DNA from: Candidatus Pseudomonas phytovorans
GTDB lineage: Bacteria > Pseudomonadota > Gammaproteobacteria > Pseudomonadales > Pseudomonadaceae
Length of the DNA stretch: 64,000 bases
Direction: 5' to 3'
Assembly (NCBI GenBank): GCA_029202525.1
Contig: CP119325.1
Span: forward strand, 1,191,001-1,255,000
A program made the translations under genes and the position numbers. Positions 35,231 through 44,052 of the stretch are shown piece by piece. The notes under the pieces were generated by a model, which ran no database searches, was not told where the DNA came from, and was given only the letters and a program-made list of their open reading frames with translations. Numbering within the stretch: position 1 is the first letter of the stretch; every line of letters starts with the position of its first letter.

Positions 35231-35846
35231 GGCCGCATGCGCTGTGATTGGCGCCGGGATCGTTTCGTTCCTGTCGGGGATTTCTCCACAGCAGTCAGAT
35301 AAGGTGAAACTGGCCCTGGCGATGGCTGAGCGGGCCACCGAGACGGCGTATCAGGAAGGGTTGATACAAGACTGGTTCACCTACTATCGCAATCAGCTCA
35401 AGTTCATGGGGTGGGACTCGGTTTCGGCCGAACAGATCCACTGGCCTGACGAGCGCCGCAGCAAACAGACCGATCAGGTACTGGAAACCATTGCCGCCAC
35501 TGCCGGTGAGCAGTTTGCTGCAGCAACCAGCCTCTCCATGCAAAAACTGTTATCCAGCCCATCGGTACTGGGAGAACTTGAGCGCCGTGCCTATGAGCGT
35601 CAGCATTTCCAGTTGCTACCTTGCGCGCCAGCAGGTGCCAACCGGGTTGATATGGTGCTCTACCACGAAGTGGATATTCGTTCGGCTTTCAGCGCAGGCT
35701 TCATCAGCCACAAGCGCAGCCATCAGATCGTGCGGGCAGAGCTGGTACGCTTCAATCTGCTGGCGTTTGAAAACAGTTACTTGCCCAGGGTGCAGGAGCG
35801 CGTGGTGCAGGTGTCGTTACGGCGTATTCTGGATTACGGCCTTTAA
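35223..35846 (+). CDS. Unknown protein, paralogue 3 of a three-gene cluster
   Basis: The 207-residue protein starts with a hydrophobic Gly-rich segment (ACAVIGAGIVSFLSGI) and then LALAMAERATETAYQEG and DWFTYYRNQLKFMGW, the shared motif of the cluster. The C-terminal half contains VDMVLYHEVDI and AELVRFNLLAFENSYLPRV, matching the strand-plus-helix pattern of the other two. The start at 35223 is chosen for the overlap with the preceding stop. The last four bases overlap the end of the converging marC-family gene. Function unknown. Confidence 0.68.
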   Translation: MSEAACAVIGAGIVSFLSGISPQQSDKVKLALAMAERATETAYQEGLIQDWFTYYRNQLKFMGWDSVSAEQIHWPDERRSKQTDQVLETIAATAGEQFAAATSLSMQKLLSSPSVLGELERRAYERQHFQLLPCAPAGANRVDMVLYHEVDIRSAFSAGFISHKRSHQIVRAELVRFNLLAFENSYLPRVQERVVQVSLRRILDYGL

Positions 35847-36439
35847 GGCACCAGGTAGCCTTTGATGCCGGTGAAGATGATTTGCGCGGCCAGGGCGCAG
35901 ACGAACAGCCCCATCAGCCGGCTGACGATCTGCAGGCCCTGGTCACCGAGGATGCGCTCGATACCGTGTGACAGGTAAAGCACCAGGCCGACCGTGAAGC
36001 TGGCCAGGGCGATACTGACGATGGCCAGCAGTTTGTCGTCCCAGTGCGGCTGGCTCACGCCCATCACCAACAGGGCACCGATGGTACCGGGGCCAACCGT
36101 CAGCGGAATGGTCAGCGGTACAATGGTCACATCCTGCTGCACATTGTCGGCCTGTACCGCCGGCTTGCCCTGGGCCATCCCCAAAGCCGAAATGAACAGC
36201 ACGCTGCCGGCACCGATGCGGAAGGCGTCGGCGGTGATGCCGAAAATGCCGAAGATCGCCCGCCCGAACAGGTACAGCAGCACGCTGGCGACCAGGGCTG
36301 CGAAGGCGACCTTCCAGGCCAGTTGTTTGCGCTCTTTGCTGGAATGGCCACGGGTCAGGCTGATGAAGCACGACAGCACAAAGAACGGGCTGTAGAGCAC
36401 GAGCATTTTCAGGTAGACACTGAATAACTCATGGAGCAT
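35843..36439 (-). CDS. MarC-family inner-membrane protein
   Basis: This 198-residue UPF0056/MarC protein (YhgN-like) has about six hydrophobic helices. The family signature is visible as IVPLTIPLTVGPGTIGALLVMG (about residues 105-126) and again in RLMGLFVCALAAQIIFTGIKG near the end. MarC was once linked to multiple antibiotic resistance, but the role is unproven. It is a single gene between the unknown cluster and retS, with the stop overlapping paralogue 3. Confidence 0.88.
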   Translation of the reverse strand: MLHELFSVYLKMLVLYSPFFVLSCFISLTRGHSSKERKQLAWKVAFAALVASVLLYLFGRAIFGIFGITADAFRIGAGSVLFISALGMAQGKPAVQADNVQQDVTIVPLTIPLTVGPGTIGALLVMGVSQPHWDDKLLAIVSIALASFTVGLVLYLSHGIERILGDQGLQIVSRLMGLFVCALAAQIIFTGIKGYLVP

Positions 36440-36478
36440 GGGCGCTGGTCCTTGGCAAATATGGGGGAGTCGGTGTCG

Positions 36479-39250
36479 CTAGGAAGTATGCGCCGTGTCT
36501 GCCTTGGCTTCGCGCTGGTTGGCCCAGTACTGGATCAGCTCACGCAACTGCGACAGCTCGACCGGCTTGGCCATGTGCCCGTCCATGCCCGCCAGCCGGG
36601 CGCGTTCCTTGTGTTCGGTAAGAATGTGCGCGGTCAGCGCCACCACCGGGGTGCGCTGGCGCTGGTTGGCGGTTTCCCAGGCGCGCAGCTGCTGGGTGGC
36701 CGAGAAACCGTCCAGAATCGGCATCTCGCAGTCCATCAGCACCAGGTCATAGCGCTGGTTTTTCATCGCCTCCAGGGCCTCCTCGCCATTGCAGGCGGTG
36801 TCGGGCTCAAGGTTGAGCTTGCCGAGCATGCCGCGTATGACCTTGGTCGAAATACTGTTGTCCTCGGCAACCAGCACGCGGAAGTCGCCAGGCAGGTCCA
36901 GCGCCTGCGGGATACCGGGCAGGCTGGGCGGCACCGTCTGATCGCGGCCGCGCTGGGCCAATTCTTCGGCCAGGGTGGTCTTCAGCGTGTAGCCGGCTAC
37001 CGGCTTGGCCAGTATCCGTTTGACCCCGGCGTTGCGGGCGATGACCTTGCTGGGTGCATTGCTGATGCCGGTGAGCATCACCACCAGGATGTCGTGGTTC
37101 AGGCTCGGGTCTTCCTTGATCTTGGCAGCCAGTTGCATGCCGGTCATGCCGGGCATGTTCTGGTCCAGCAGCACGGCGTCGAAGTAGTCGCGCAGGTGCG
37201 CTTTGGTGCGCAACAGGGCCAGGGCCTCCTTGCCCGAGGGCACCGCGCTGACGTTCATGCCCCAGGCGCTGCACTGCTGTACCAGTACCTTGCGGCAGGT
37301 GTCATTGTCGTCGACCACCAGCACGCGGGCATCGCGTAGTGGGCTGTCGAGGTCGGCGGGGGGCTGTTCCAGGCGTGAAGGGTCCAGCGGCAGGGTCAGC
37401 CACAGGGTGTTGCCCATGCCGGTGCTGCTTTTGATGCCGAACTCACCCTGCATCAGGCCGATCAGTTGTTTGGCGATGACCAGCCCAAGGTGGCCGCCCA
37501 GTTTGTTGCTGGACAGGAAATGGTGGCTGTGCAGCTCGGCTTGCAACAAGGCTTCGCGGTCTGCGGCGGGCAACGGCTCGCCGCTGTCCTGCACGGCGAT
37601 GCGCAGGCGTGGCATCTCACCCCGTTGGTCCAGCGCCACGACCAGCAGGATTTCGCCCTGGTCGGTGTTTTTCAGGGCGTTTTCCAACAAGCTCGACAAT
37701 GCCTGACGCAGGCGTGTCGGATCGCCGCTGATGACCCGCGGTACTTGCGGCTGGGTGAAGCTGATCAGCTCGATGTTCTGCTGCTCGGCCTTGGCGCGGA
37801 AGATGTTCAGGCAATCCTCGATCAGCGCATTGAGGTCGAACTGCACGTCATCCAGTTCGATTTGTCGGGATTCCAGCTTGGAAATGTCGAGAATCTCGTT
37901 GATCAGCGTCAGCAGCTCGTTGCCGGCGCTGTGGATGGTTTGCACGTAGTCGCGTTGCTTGACTGAAAGCGGTGTGCCCAGCAGCAGTTCGGTCATGCCC
38001 AGCACCCCGTTCATGGGTGTGCGGATTTCGTGGCTGATCTTGGCCAGGAACTCGGCCTTGGCGTTTATTTCGGCATCGCTGGCGGCCAAGGCGCGGCTGG
38101 CACTGAAGCGCTCCTCGCTCATGCGGCGCAGGCGCTCGCTGACCGCCAGGTTCAGCAGCAGGCCGCTGGCCACAGCCAGCCCCAGCAGGATGCACAGTAG
38201 CCAAGGCGTCGAGGTGCGGGTCAGGCCCAGCAGCGCCGGCAGCAGCACCAAGCCGCCCAGGTTGAACACCACCATGGCCAGGCTGAACAGGCGGCCGGGT
38301 GCGTAGCCCCGATACCAGTGGTAGCTGCTGACCAGCAGCATGCTCACGCTGCCCAAGGCCATCAGGGCGTAAGTCATCAGGTTGAGGGGCAGGGTGTCGA
38401 CGAACAACAGCACCAGCCCGCTGACCCCGACCACCAGCATTTCGCCCTGCAACAGGCGGTTAAGCCGCGGTGATGTGCACGGGTTGAAAAAGTGTTGGGT
38501 GAAATACAGCCCTGCCAGTCCGGTCAGTACCAGTGTCAGGTAGGCGGCCGGGGTTTGCGCGTTGTGCCACACGTGCCACCAAGGGCCGCTGAGGTTCAGC
38601 AGGATCAGGCCGCTGAGCAGCATCAGGCCATGGTACAGCGCAAGGATCAGGGTGGTGGTGGAGCGGCTGTAGAGGAAGCGGATCAGGTTGTGCAGGATCA
38701 ACATGACCAGGCCGCCGAACAGCATGCCGAACAGCAGTGGCTGGCGTTGATCCGAGGCGGCTACAGCCGCAGGCTCCAGGCTGATGGCCGGGCGCAACTG
38801 GTGCTCGGAGACCAGGCGCAGGTAGATGTCCAGCGGTTGCTTGCTGTTGGGTAGGGGCAGTACATGGTCGCTGCCGCGCAGGGTCGGGCTGGCATTGCCG
38901 GCCTGGCGCCCGTGGTGCAGCTGACGCAGAAGTTGGTCGCCTTCGAGGGCGTAGAGGTCAAGGCCAGACAGGTCGGGGGCGAATACCCGAAGCAGTTGCT
39001 CCTGGTCGCCCGGTTCAAGGCGATAGTGCAGCCACAACGCCTGTTCCGGTAGGGCGGCATCCAGGTCGGCCAGCACAAGCGGGCTGAACTGGTTGCGGTA
39101 ACGCTCGGAGCGCACATCACTCAGTTGCAGATTGGCCTGTTCGTCGAGCAGAACGGTCCAGCCTCCGTCAGTTTCGGCCGCAGCCGGGAACATGCAGAGC
39201 AGGGTCAGCAAGCTGACGATCAGAGCTGAGGCAATCCGAAGCCGACGCAC
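36479..39250 (-). CDS. retS: RetS hybrid sensor kinase with two receiver domains
   Basis: The 923-residue protein has a signal-like helix, a periplasmic 7TMR-DISMED2 sensor (about residues 25-160), seven membrane helices (about 165-370), a HisKA helix with SHEIRTPMNG (His about 407), an ATPase-like domain, and two receiver domains with Asp about 695 (LLDQNMPG) and about 839 (LMDCEMPILDG). This is the architecture of Pseudomonas RetS, which blocks GacS and so switches off RsmY/RsmZ, biofilm and type VI secretion. Position next to purD is as in P. aeruginosa. The ATPase G1 box reads DSGEP, not DxGxG, in line with an atypical kinase. The GTG at 39250 has AAGGGA seven bases upstream. Confidence 0.93.
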   Translation of the reverse strand: MRRLRIASALIVSLLTLLCMFPAAAETDGGWTVLLDEQANLQLSDVRSERYRNQFSPLVLADLDAALPEQALWLHYRLEPGDQEQLLRVFAPDLSGLDLYALEGDQLLRQLHHGRQAGNASPTLRGSDHVLPLPNSKQPLDIYLRLVSEHQLRPAISLEPAAVAASDQRQPLLFGMLFGGLVMLILHNLIRFLYSRSTTTLILALYHGLMLLSGLILLNLSGPWWHVWHNAQTPAAYLTLVLTGLAGLYFTQHFFNPCTSPRLNRLLQGEMLVVGVSGLVLLFVDTLPLNLMTYALMALGSVSMLLVSSYHWYRGYAPGRLFSLAMVVFNLGGLVLLPALLGLTRTSTPWLLCILLGLAVASGLLLNLAVSERLRRMSEERFSASRALAASDAEINAKAEFLAKISHEIRTPMNGVLGMTELLLGTPLSVKQRDYVQTIHSAGNELLTLINEILDISKLESRQIELDDVQFDLNALIEDCLNIFRAKAEQQNIELISFTQPQVPRVISGDPTRLRQALSSLLENALKNTDQGEILLVVALDQRGEMPRLRIAVQDSGEPLPAADREALLQAELHSHHFLSSNKLGGHLGLVIAKQLIGLMQGEFGIKSSTGMGNTLWLTLPLDPSRLEQPPADLDSPLRDARVLVVDDNDTCRKVLVQQCSAWGMNVSAVPSGKEALALLRTKAHLRDYFDAVLLDQNMPGMTGMQLAAKIKEDPSLNHDILVVMLTGISNAPSKVIARNAGVKRILAKPVAGYTLKTTLAEELAQRGRDQTVPPSLPGIPQALDLPGDFRVLVAEDNSISTKVIRGMLGKLNLEPDTACNGEEALEAMKNQRYDLVLMDCEMPILDGFSATQQLRAWETANQRQRTPVVALTAHILTEHKERARLAGMDGHMAKPVELSQLRELIQYWANQREAKADTAHTS

Positions 39251-39313
39251 TACGAAATCCCTTCTTAGCCGATGTGCCGGGTACTCACTATGCGCGGCGC
39301 GCCAAGTCGAAGG

Positions 39314-39334
39314 CAAGGCCCGTGCCGGGCCTTG
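39314..39334 (-). terminator. Hairpin after purD
   Basis: CAAGGCCCG / CGGGCCTTG form a perfect 9-base-pair stem with a TGC loop, between the purD stop and retS. There is no clear U-tract on the minus strand, so this is a possible terminator only. Confidence 0.4.
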
Positions 39335-39403
39335 TCGACGAGCCGGATGCCGTGCGCCGGGCGTTTGACAGCCCTGGGCGGCACGGCGTTCCGGTAGTGC
39401 TTG

Positions 39404-40696
39404 TTACTGGTGCTCACCGCGCTCGCGGGCGATGGCCCGGTAGCCGATGTCAGTGCGGTAGAAACTGCCGTTCCAGCTCACTTCCTTGGCCAGGCGGTAA
39501 GCCTGCTGCTGCGCATCGGCAACCGTGCTGCCCATTGCGGTAGCGCACAGCACACGCCCGCCGTTGGTGGCCACTTGGCCGTCCTTGAGCGAAGTGCCAG
39601 CATGGAACACCTTGCCTTCGATCCTGGCTGCTGCGTCCAGGCCGCTGATCAGGTCGCCCTTGGCGTAGTCGCCCGGGTAACCGCCAGCTGCCAGCACCAC
39701 GCCCAGGCTCGGTCGCGGGTCCCATTGGGCTTCGACCTTGTCCAGGGCCTTGGCGAAGGCGGCTTCGATCAGCAGCACCAGGCTCGACTCCAGGCGCAGC
39801 ATGACTGGCTGGGTTTCCGGGTCGCCGAAGCGGCAGTTGAACTCGATGACTTTGGGGTTGCCCGCCTTGTCGATCATCAGGCCAGCATAGAGGAAGCCTG
39901 TGTAGACGTTGCCTTCCTCGGCCATGCCGCGCACGGTCGGCCAGATCACCTGGTCCATCACGCGCTGGTGCACTTCGGCGGTGACCACCGGGGCAGGGGA
40001 GTAGGCACCCATGCCGCCGGTGTTAGGGCCGGTGTCCTGGTCGCCGACGCGCTTGTGGTCCTGGCTGGTGGCCATAGGCAGCACGTTGTGGCCGTCGACC
40101 ATGACGATGAAGCTGGCTTCCTCGCCGTCGAGGAACTCTTCGATCACCACCCGCGAACCGGCTTCACCGAAGGCGTTACCGGCCAGCATGTCACGCACGG
40201 CGTCTTCGGCTTCCTGCAGGGTCATGGCGACGATCACGCCTTTGCCCGCAGCCAGGCCGTCGGCCTTGATCACAATCGGCGCGCCCTTTTCTTGGAGGTA
40301 GGCCAGGGCCGGTTCGATTTCGGTGAAGTTCTGGTAGTCGGCGGTCGGGATCTTGTGACGCGCCAGGAAGTCCTTGGTGAAGGCCTTGGAGCCTTCCAGC
40401 TGGGCCGCGCCCTTGGTTGGGCCAAAGCAGTCCAGGCCACGGCTGCGGAACAGGTCGACCACACCGATGACCAGCGGGGCTTCGGGGCCGACGATGGTCA
40501 GGTCGACGTTCTTCTCGGCGAAGTCGGCCAATTGCTCCAGGGCGCATACGTCGATGGCGACGTTCTCGCACTTGGCTTCAGTGGCAGTGCCGGCGTTGCC
40601 TGGGGCAACGAAGACTTTCTCGACGCGTGGATCCTGGGCAACTTTCCAGGCCAGGGCGTGCTCACGGCCGCCGCTGCCGATGATCAAAACTTTCAT
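39404..40696 (-). CDS. purD: Phosphoribosylamine-glycine ligase PurD
   Basis: This 430-residue ATP-grasp enzyme joins glycine to 5-phosphoribosylamine with ATP, the second step of purine synthesis. The N-terminus is KVLIIGSGGREHALAWK, followed by a Rossmann-like domain, an ATP-grasp centre (VIKADGLAAGKGV) and PNTGGMGAYSPAP. The start at 40696 gives the invariant beginning; the frame is open upstream only into the structured purH-purD gap. Confidence 0.97.
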   Translation of the reverse strand: MKVLIIGSGGREHALAWKVAQDPRVEKVFVAPGNAGTATEAKCENVAIDVCALEQLADFAEKNVDLTIVGPEAPLVIGVVDLFRSRGLDCFGPTKGAAQLEGSKAFTKDFLARHKIPTADYQNFTEIEPALAYLQEKGAPIVIKADGLAAGKGVIVAMTLQEAEDAVRDMLAGNAFGEAGSRVVIEEFLDGEEASFIVMVDGHNVLPMATSQDHKRVGDQDTGPNTGGMGAYSPAPVVTAEVHQRVMDQVIWPTVRGMAEEGNVYTGFLYAGLMIDKAGNPKVIEFNCRFGDPETQPVMLRLESSLVLLIEAAFAKALDKVEAQWDPRPSLGVVLAAGGYPGDYAKGDLISGLDAAARIEGKVFHAGTSLKDGQVATNGGRVLCATAMGSTVADAQQQAYRLAKEVSWNGSFYRTDIGYRAIARERGEHQ

Positions 40697-40776
40697 GTCA
40701 AAACCTCGAATTCTTTCGGACGGGAGGCAAGGCCTCACGCTGTACGAGGTCGCAATGAAGCAGGTAGATGCAAGGC

Positions 40777-40836
40777 GGGGCCGGTTCCGATGAGCGGAGT
40801 TGCCTTTTGGCAATGAGCATCAGCGGAACCGGCCCC
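40777..40836. repeat. Long symmetric hairpin between purH and purD
   Basis: Perfect 13-base arms, GGGGCCGGTTCCG (40777-40789) and its complement (40824-40836), enclose two ten-base unpaired stretches and an inner TTGCC-TTTT-GGCAA hairpin (40800-40813). The exact symmetry suggests a real RNA or DNA structure. It is not a REP. It lies in the 182-base gap between purH and purD. Confidence 0.75.
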
Positions 40837-40878
40837 AACGCAGCAGATGCCTGCTTCAGTGCGGCCGATTGCCGTAAA

Positions 40879-42486
40879 TCAGTGGCGGAAGTGGCGCATG
40901 CCGGTGAATACCATGGCAATGCCAGCTTCGTCGGCGGCAGCAATGACTTCAGCATCACGCATCGAACCACCCGGCTGGATCACGGCGCTGATACCCACTT
41001 TAGCCGCATTGTCGATGCCATCACGGAACGGGAAGAATGCATCCGATGCCATGACTGCGCCCTGCACCTGCAGGCCAGCATGCTCGGCCTTGATTGCAGC
41101 AATGCGTGCGGAGTTGACGCGGCTCATCTGGCCAGCGCCGACGCCGATGGTCTGGCGCTGTTTGGCGTAGACAATGGCGTTGGACTTGACGAACTTGGCC
41201 ACTTTCCAGGCAAACACCAGGTCGTGGATTTCTTGCTCGGTCGGGGCACGTTTGGTGACGATCTTCAAGTCATCGGCGGTGATCATGCCGATATCGCGGC
41301 TCTGCACCAGCAGGCCACCGTTGACGCGCTTGAAGTCCCAACCGGCAGGGCGCTCGGCTGGCCACTCGCCACACTCCAGCAGGCGTACGTTCTGCTTTGC
41401 AGCCACCACGTCGCGGGCAGCCTGGGAAATTTTCGGGGCGATGATCACTTCGACAAACTGGCGCTCGACGATGGCCTGGGCGGTTTCGCCATCCAGTTCG
41501 CGGTTAAAGGCAATGATGCCGCCGAATGCCGATTCGGTGTCGGTGGCGTAGGCCAGGTCGTAGGCTTTGCGGATGCCGCCTTCGTCTTCAGGCACAACGG
41601 CCACGCCGCACGGGTTGGCGTGCTTGACGATGACGCAGGCCGGCTTGACGAAGCTCTTCACGCACTCCAGCGCGGCGTCGGTGTCGGCCACGTTGTTGAA
41701 CGACAGTTCCTTGCCTTGCAGCTGGATGGCGGTGGAAATGCTGGCTTCGCCTTTTTTGGCTTCTACGTAGAACGCCGCGCTCTGGTGCGGGTTCTCGCCG
41801 TAGCGCATTTCCTGGGCCTTGACGAACTGGCTGTTGAAGGTGCGCGGGAACTCGCTGCGCGCTTCGGTCGACAGGGTTTCTTTGGCCTGGTCGATGGTGC
41901 CCATGTAATTGGCGATCATGCCGTCGTAGGCGGCAGTGTGCTCGAACGCCTTGAGCATCAGGTCGAAGCGCTGGGCGTAGGTCAGGCCACCGGCCTTGAG
42001 GCCTTCGACGATGCCGGCGTAGTCGCTGGCGTTGACCACGATGGCGACGTCTTTGTGATTCTTGGCAGCCGAACGGACCATGGTCGGGCCGCCGATGTCG
42101 ATGTTCTCGATGGCGGTCGGCAGGTCACAGCCAGGCTTGGAAATGGTGGCTTCGAACGGGTACAGGTTGACCGCAACCAGGTCGATCGGCTTGATACCGT
42201 GCTCGTTCATGATGGCGTCGTCGGTGCCGCGACGGCCGAGGATGCCGCCGTGGATTTTCGGGTGCAGGGTCTTGACCCGGCCATCCATCATTTCGGCAAA
42301 GCCGGTGTAGTCGGCCACTTCCACCGCGTTCACGCCGTTGTCCTTGAGCAGCTTGTAGGTGCCGCCGGTGGACAGGATCTCGACACCGAGCTGCTGCAGC
42401 TCACGGGCGAATTCGAGGATACCGGTCTTGTCGGAGACGCTGATCAGGGCGCGGCGGACTGGCAGGCGGGTAGTCTGGTCGGTCAT
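40879..42486 (-). CDS. purH: Bifunctional AICAR transformylase/IMP cyclohydrolase PurH
   Basis: The 535-residue enzyme catalyses the last two steps of IMP synthesis. The N-terminal MGS-like cyclohydrolase domain (about 1-200) begins RRALISVSDKTGILEFAREL, and the C-terminal formyltransferase domain carries IVKHANPCGVA with the Lys-His pair. The start at 42486 yields MTDQTTRLPVRRAL. The frame is open upstream but that part runs across fis in another frame and is not real. Confidence 0.97.
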   Translation of the reverse strand: MTDQTTRLPVRRALISVSDKTGILEFARELQQLGVEILSTGGTYKLLKDNGVNAVEVADYTGFAEMMDGRVKTLHPKIHGGILGRRGTDDAIMNEHGIKPIDLVAVNLYPFEATISKPGCDLPTAIENIDIGGPTMVRSAAKNHKDVAIVVNASDYAGIVEGLKAGGLTYAQRFDLMLKAFEHTAAYDGMIANYMGTIDQAKETLSTEARSEFPRTFNSQFVKAQEMRYGENPHQSAAFYVEAKKGEASISTAIQLQGKELSFNNVADTDAALECVKSFVKPACVIVKHANPCGVAVVPEDEGGIRKAYDLAYATDTESAFGGIIAFNRELDGETAQAIVERQFVEVIIAPKISQAARDVVAAKQNVRLLECGEWPAERPAGWDFKRVNGGLLVQSRDIGMITADDLKIVTKRAPTEQEIHDLVFAWKVAKFVKSNAIVYAKQRQTIGVGAGQMSRVNSARIAAIKAEHAGLQVQGAVMASDAFFPFRDGIDNAAKVGISAVIQPGGSMRDAEVIAAADEAGIAMVFTGMRHFRH

Positions 42487-42516
42487 TTCGGGTTCCAATA
42501 ACGCGGTGGAGTCAGC

Positions 42517-42550
42517 AAAAAAGGCGTCTCTTCGCAGAGGCCGCCTTTTC
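42517..42550 (-). terminator. Intrinsic terminator after fis
   Basis: On the minus strand an AAGGCG...CGCCTT stem with an inner CTCT/AGAG stem and a GCGA loop is followed by six T. It lies between the fis stop and purH, so purH probably has its own promoter or relies on read-through. Confidence 0.75.
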
Positions 42551-42566
42551 TGATCGGGATTCTGGC

Positions 42567-42887
42567 TTACAGCAAGTCGTACTGCTTGAGCTTCTTGCGC
42601 AGGGTGCCTCGGTTCAGCCCGAGCATCTCGCTGGCCTTGGTCTGGTTGCCCTTCACGTAGTTCATCACGCTTTCGAGCAGGGGCGCCTCCACTTCGGAGA
42701 GCACCAGGTTGTACACGTCCGTCACGGTCGCGCCTTCCAGGTGGGCGAAGTAGTTGTGCAGCGCCTTCTCGACGCTGTCGCGAAGGGTCTGGCCCTCTTC
42801 GCTCGGCGTGTTGAGGTGCTGTTTCAGGTTGGCGTTGTCGCTCACGGGCGTTGTTCCACTCACAAAATTCTCGGTCATCATCGTCAT
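42567..42887 (-). CDS. fis: Nucleoid protein Fis
   Basis: The 106-residue DNA-bending protein has the C-terminal helix-turn-helix KASEMLGLNRGTLRKKLKQY, the same as in most gamma-proteobacterial Fis, and a central dimer helix (LLESVMNYVKGNQT). It regulates ribosomal RNA and growth-phase genes. The start overlaps the dusB stop by four bases (ATGA), the usual dusB-fis operon. A second ATG (codon 4) could also start it. Confidence 0.97.
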   Translation of the reverse strand: MTMMTENFVSGTTPVSDNANLKQHLNTPSEEGQTLRDSVEKALHNYFAHLEGATVTDVYNLVLSEVEAPLLESVMNYVKGNQTKASEMLGLNRGTLRKKLKQYDLL

Positions 42888-43897
42888 GCGGCCACCCCTT
42901 GTCCGTCCTCTGTCTCAAGGCTCTGTCGACGTTCACTGAAAAACGCGCGAACGTTGGCGCACTGCGCTTGTGTGTCTTCCAAAGCGTTGAACCGGGAGCG
43001 AAACTCCTTGCCGCCGGGTCGTGTTGCCAGGTACCAGCCAACGTGCTTGCGGGCGATACGAACGCCCATCACATCGCCATAAAAGGCATGCAACGCGGCC
43101 AGGTGCTCCAGCAGGATGCGTTCCACTTCGTCCAGCTGCGGTGCCGGCAAGTGTTCACCGGTACGCAGGTAATGCTCGATCTCGCGAAAGATCCATGGCC
43201 GCCCCTGGGCGGCCCGGCCGATCAGCAGGCCGTCGACCCCGGTGGCATCCAGCACCGCCCGGGCCTTTTCTGGCGAAGTGATATCGCCATTGGCAAAAAC
43301 CGGGATCGACACCGCCTGCTTGATGGCAGCGATGGTGTCGTATTCGGCTTCGCCGGTGTACAGGTCAGCGCGTGTGCGGCCATGCACCGCCAGCGCCTGG
43401 ATGCCGGCCTGTTCGGCGATTTTCGCCACGTTCAGGCCGTTCTTGTTTGCCCGGTCCCAACCGGTGCGGATCTTCAGGGTAACCGGTACGTCTACAGCGC
43501 CGACTACGGCGTGAAGGATCTCGTGGACCAAGGCTTCATCTCTCAATAAAGCAGAGCCTGCAGCTTTGTTGCAGACTTTTTTTGCCGGGCAGCCCATGTT
43601 GATGTCGATGATCTGGGCGCCCGCTTCGACGTTGGCCCGTGCTGCCGCAGCCATCATCTGCGCATCACCACCGGCGATCTGCACCGAGCGTGGCTCGGGA
43701 TCACCTTCATGGATGCGGCGCAGGCTCGACTTGCGGCTGTTCCACAGGCTCATGTCGCTGGAGACCATTTCCGACACCACCATGCCAGCGCCCAGGCGCT
43801 TGCAAAGTGTTCGGAAAGGCTGGTCCGTGACCCCGGCCATCGGCGCGAGGATCAGATTGTTACGTAGTGTGTATGGGCCGATGCGTACCGCCGACAT
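42884..43897 (-). CDS. dusB: tRNA-dihydrouridine synthase DusB
   Basis: This 337-residue flavoenzyme reduces uridine to dihydrouridine in the tRNA D-loop. Visible family features are NNLILAPMAGVTDQPFR at the N-terminus, the catalytic-Cys region INMGCPAKKVCNKAAGSALL, and ALAVHGRTRADLYTG and VFANGDITSPEKA for FMN binding in the TIM barrel. The start at 43897 gives MSAVRIGPYTL. First gene of dusB-fis. Confidence 0.95.
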   Translation of the reverse strand: MSAVRIGPYTLRNNLILAPMAGVTDQPFRTLCKRLGAGMVVSEMVSSDMSLWNSRKSSLRRIHEGDPEPRSVQIAGGDAQMMAAAARANVEAGAQIIDINMGCPAKKVCNKAAGSALLRDEALVHEILHAVVGAVDVPVTLKIRTGWDRANKNGLNVAKIAEQAGIQALAVHGRTRADLYTGEAEYDTIAAIKQAVSIPVFANGDITSPEKARAVLDATGVDGLLIGRAAQGRPWIFREIEHYLRTGEHLPAPQLDEVERILLEHLAALHAFYGDVMGVRIARKHVGWYLATRPGGKEFRSRFNALEDTQAQCANVRAFFSERRQSLETEDGQGVAA

Positions 43898-44052
43898 AGG
43901 TGATCCCTGTTGTGGGGCCGAATCTTGGAGTTCGAAAAAGGGTGGGCATGATACCCGCTCTCGGTGACCGGATAAAGATGGATTTGGATAAAATCTGAAC
44001 AGTTGTCGGCTTATGACATTTGGTATGAGCAAAGATCCGGGCATCGCGCAGA

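Noticed and set aside
33798..35846. The three unknown genes as a XaxAB/YaxAB-type binary toxin or a toxin-immunity pair
   Set aside because: The proteins are too short for XaxAB (about 350-400 residues each), there are three of them, and I see no motif of either group. Left as unknown.
39401..40816. Open frame of 471 codons on the plus strand opposite purD
   Set aside because: Antisense shadow of purD, without any family motif or ribosome-binding site.
40768..42501. Open frame of 577 codons on the plus strand opposite purH
   Set aside because: It is the antisense shadow of purH in GC-rich DNA. It has no recognisable domain, and purH itself is a full-length, motif-complete gene.
42487..43041. 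Upstream extension of the purH frame to 720 codons
   Set aside because: It would run through fis and into dusB in another frame and cross the fis terminator. PurH enzymes begin at the MTDQTTRLP position and are about 530 residues.
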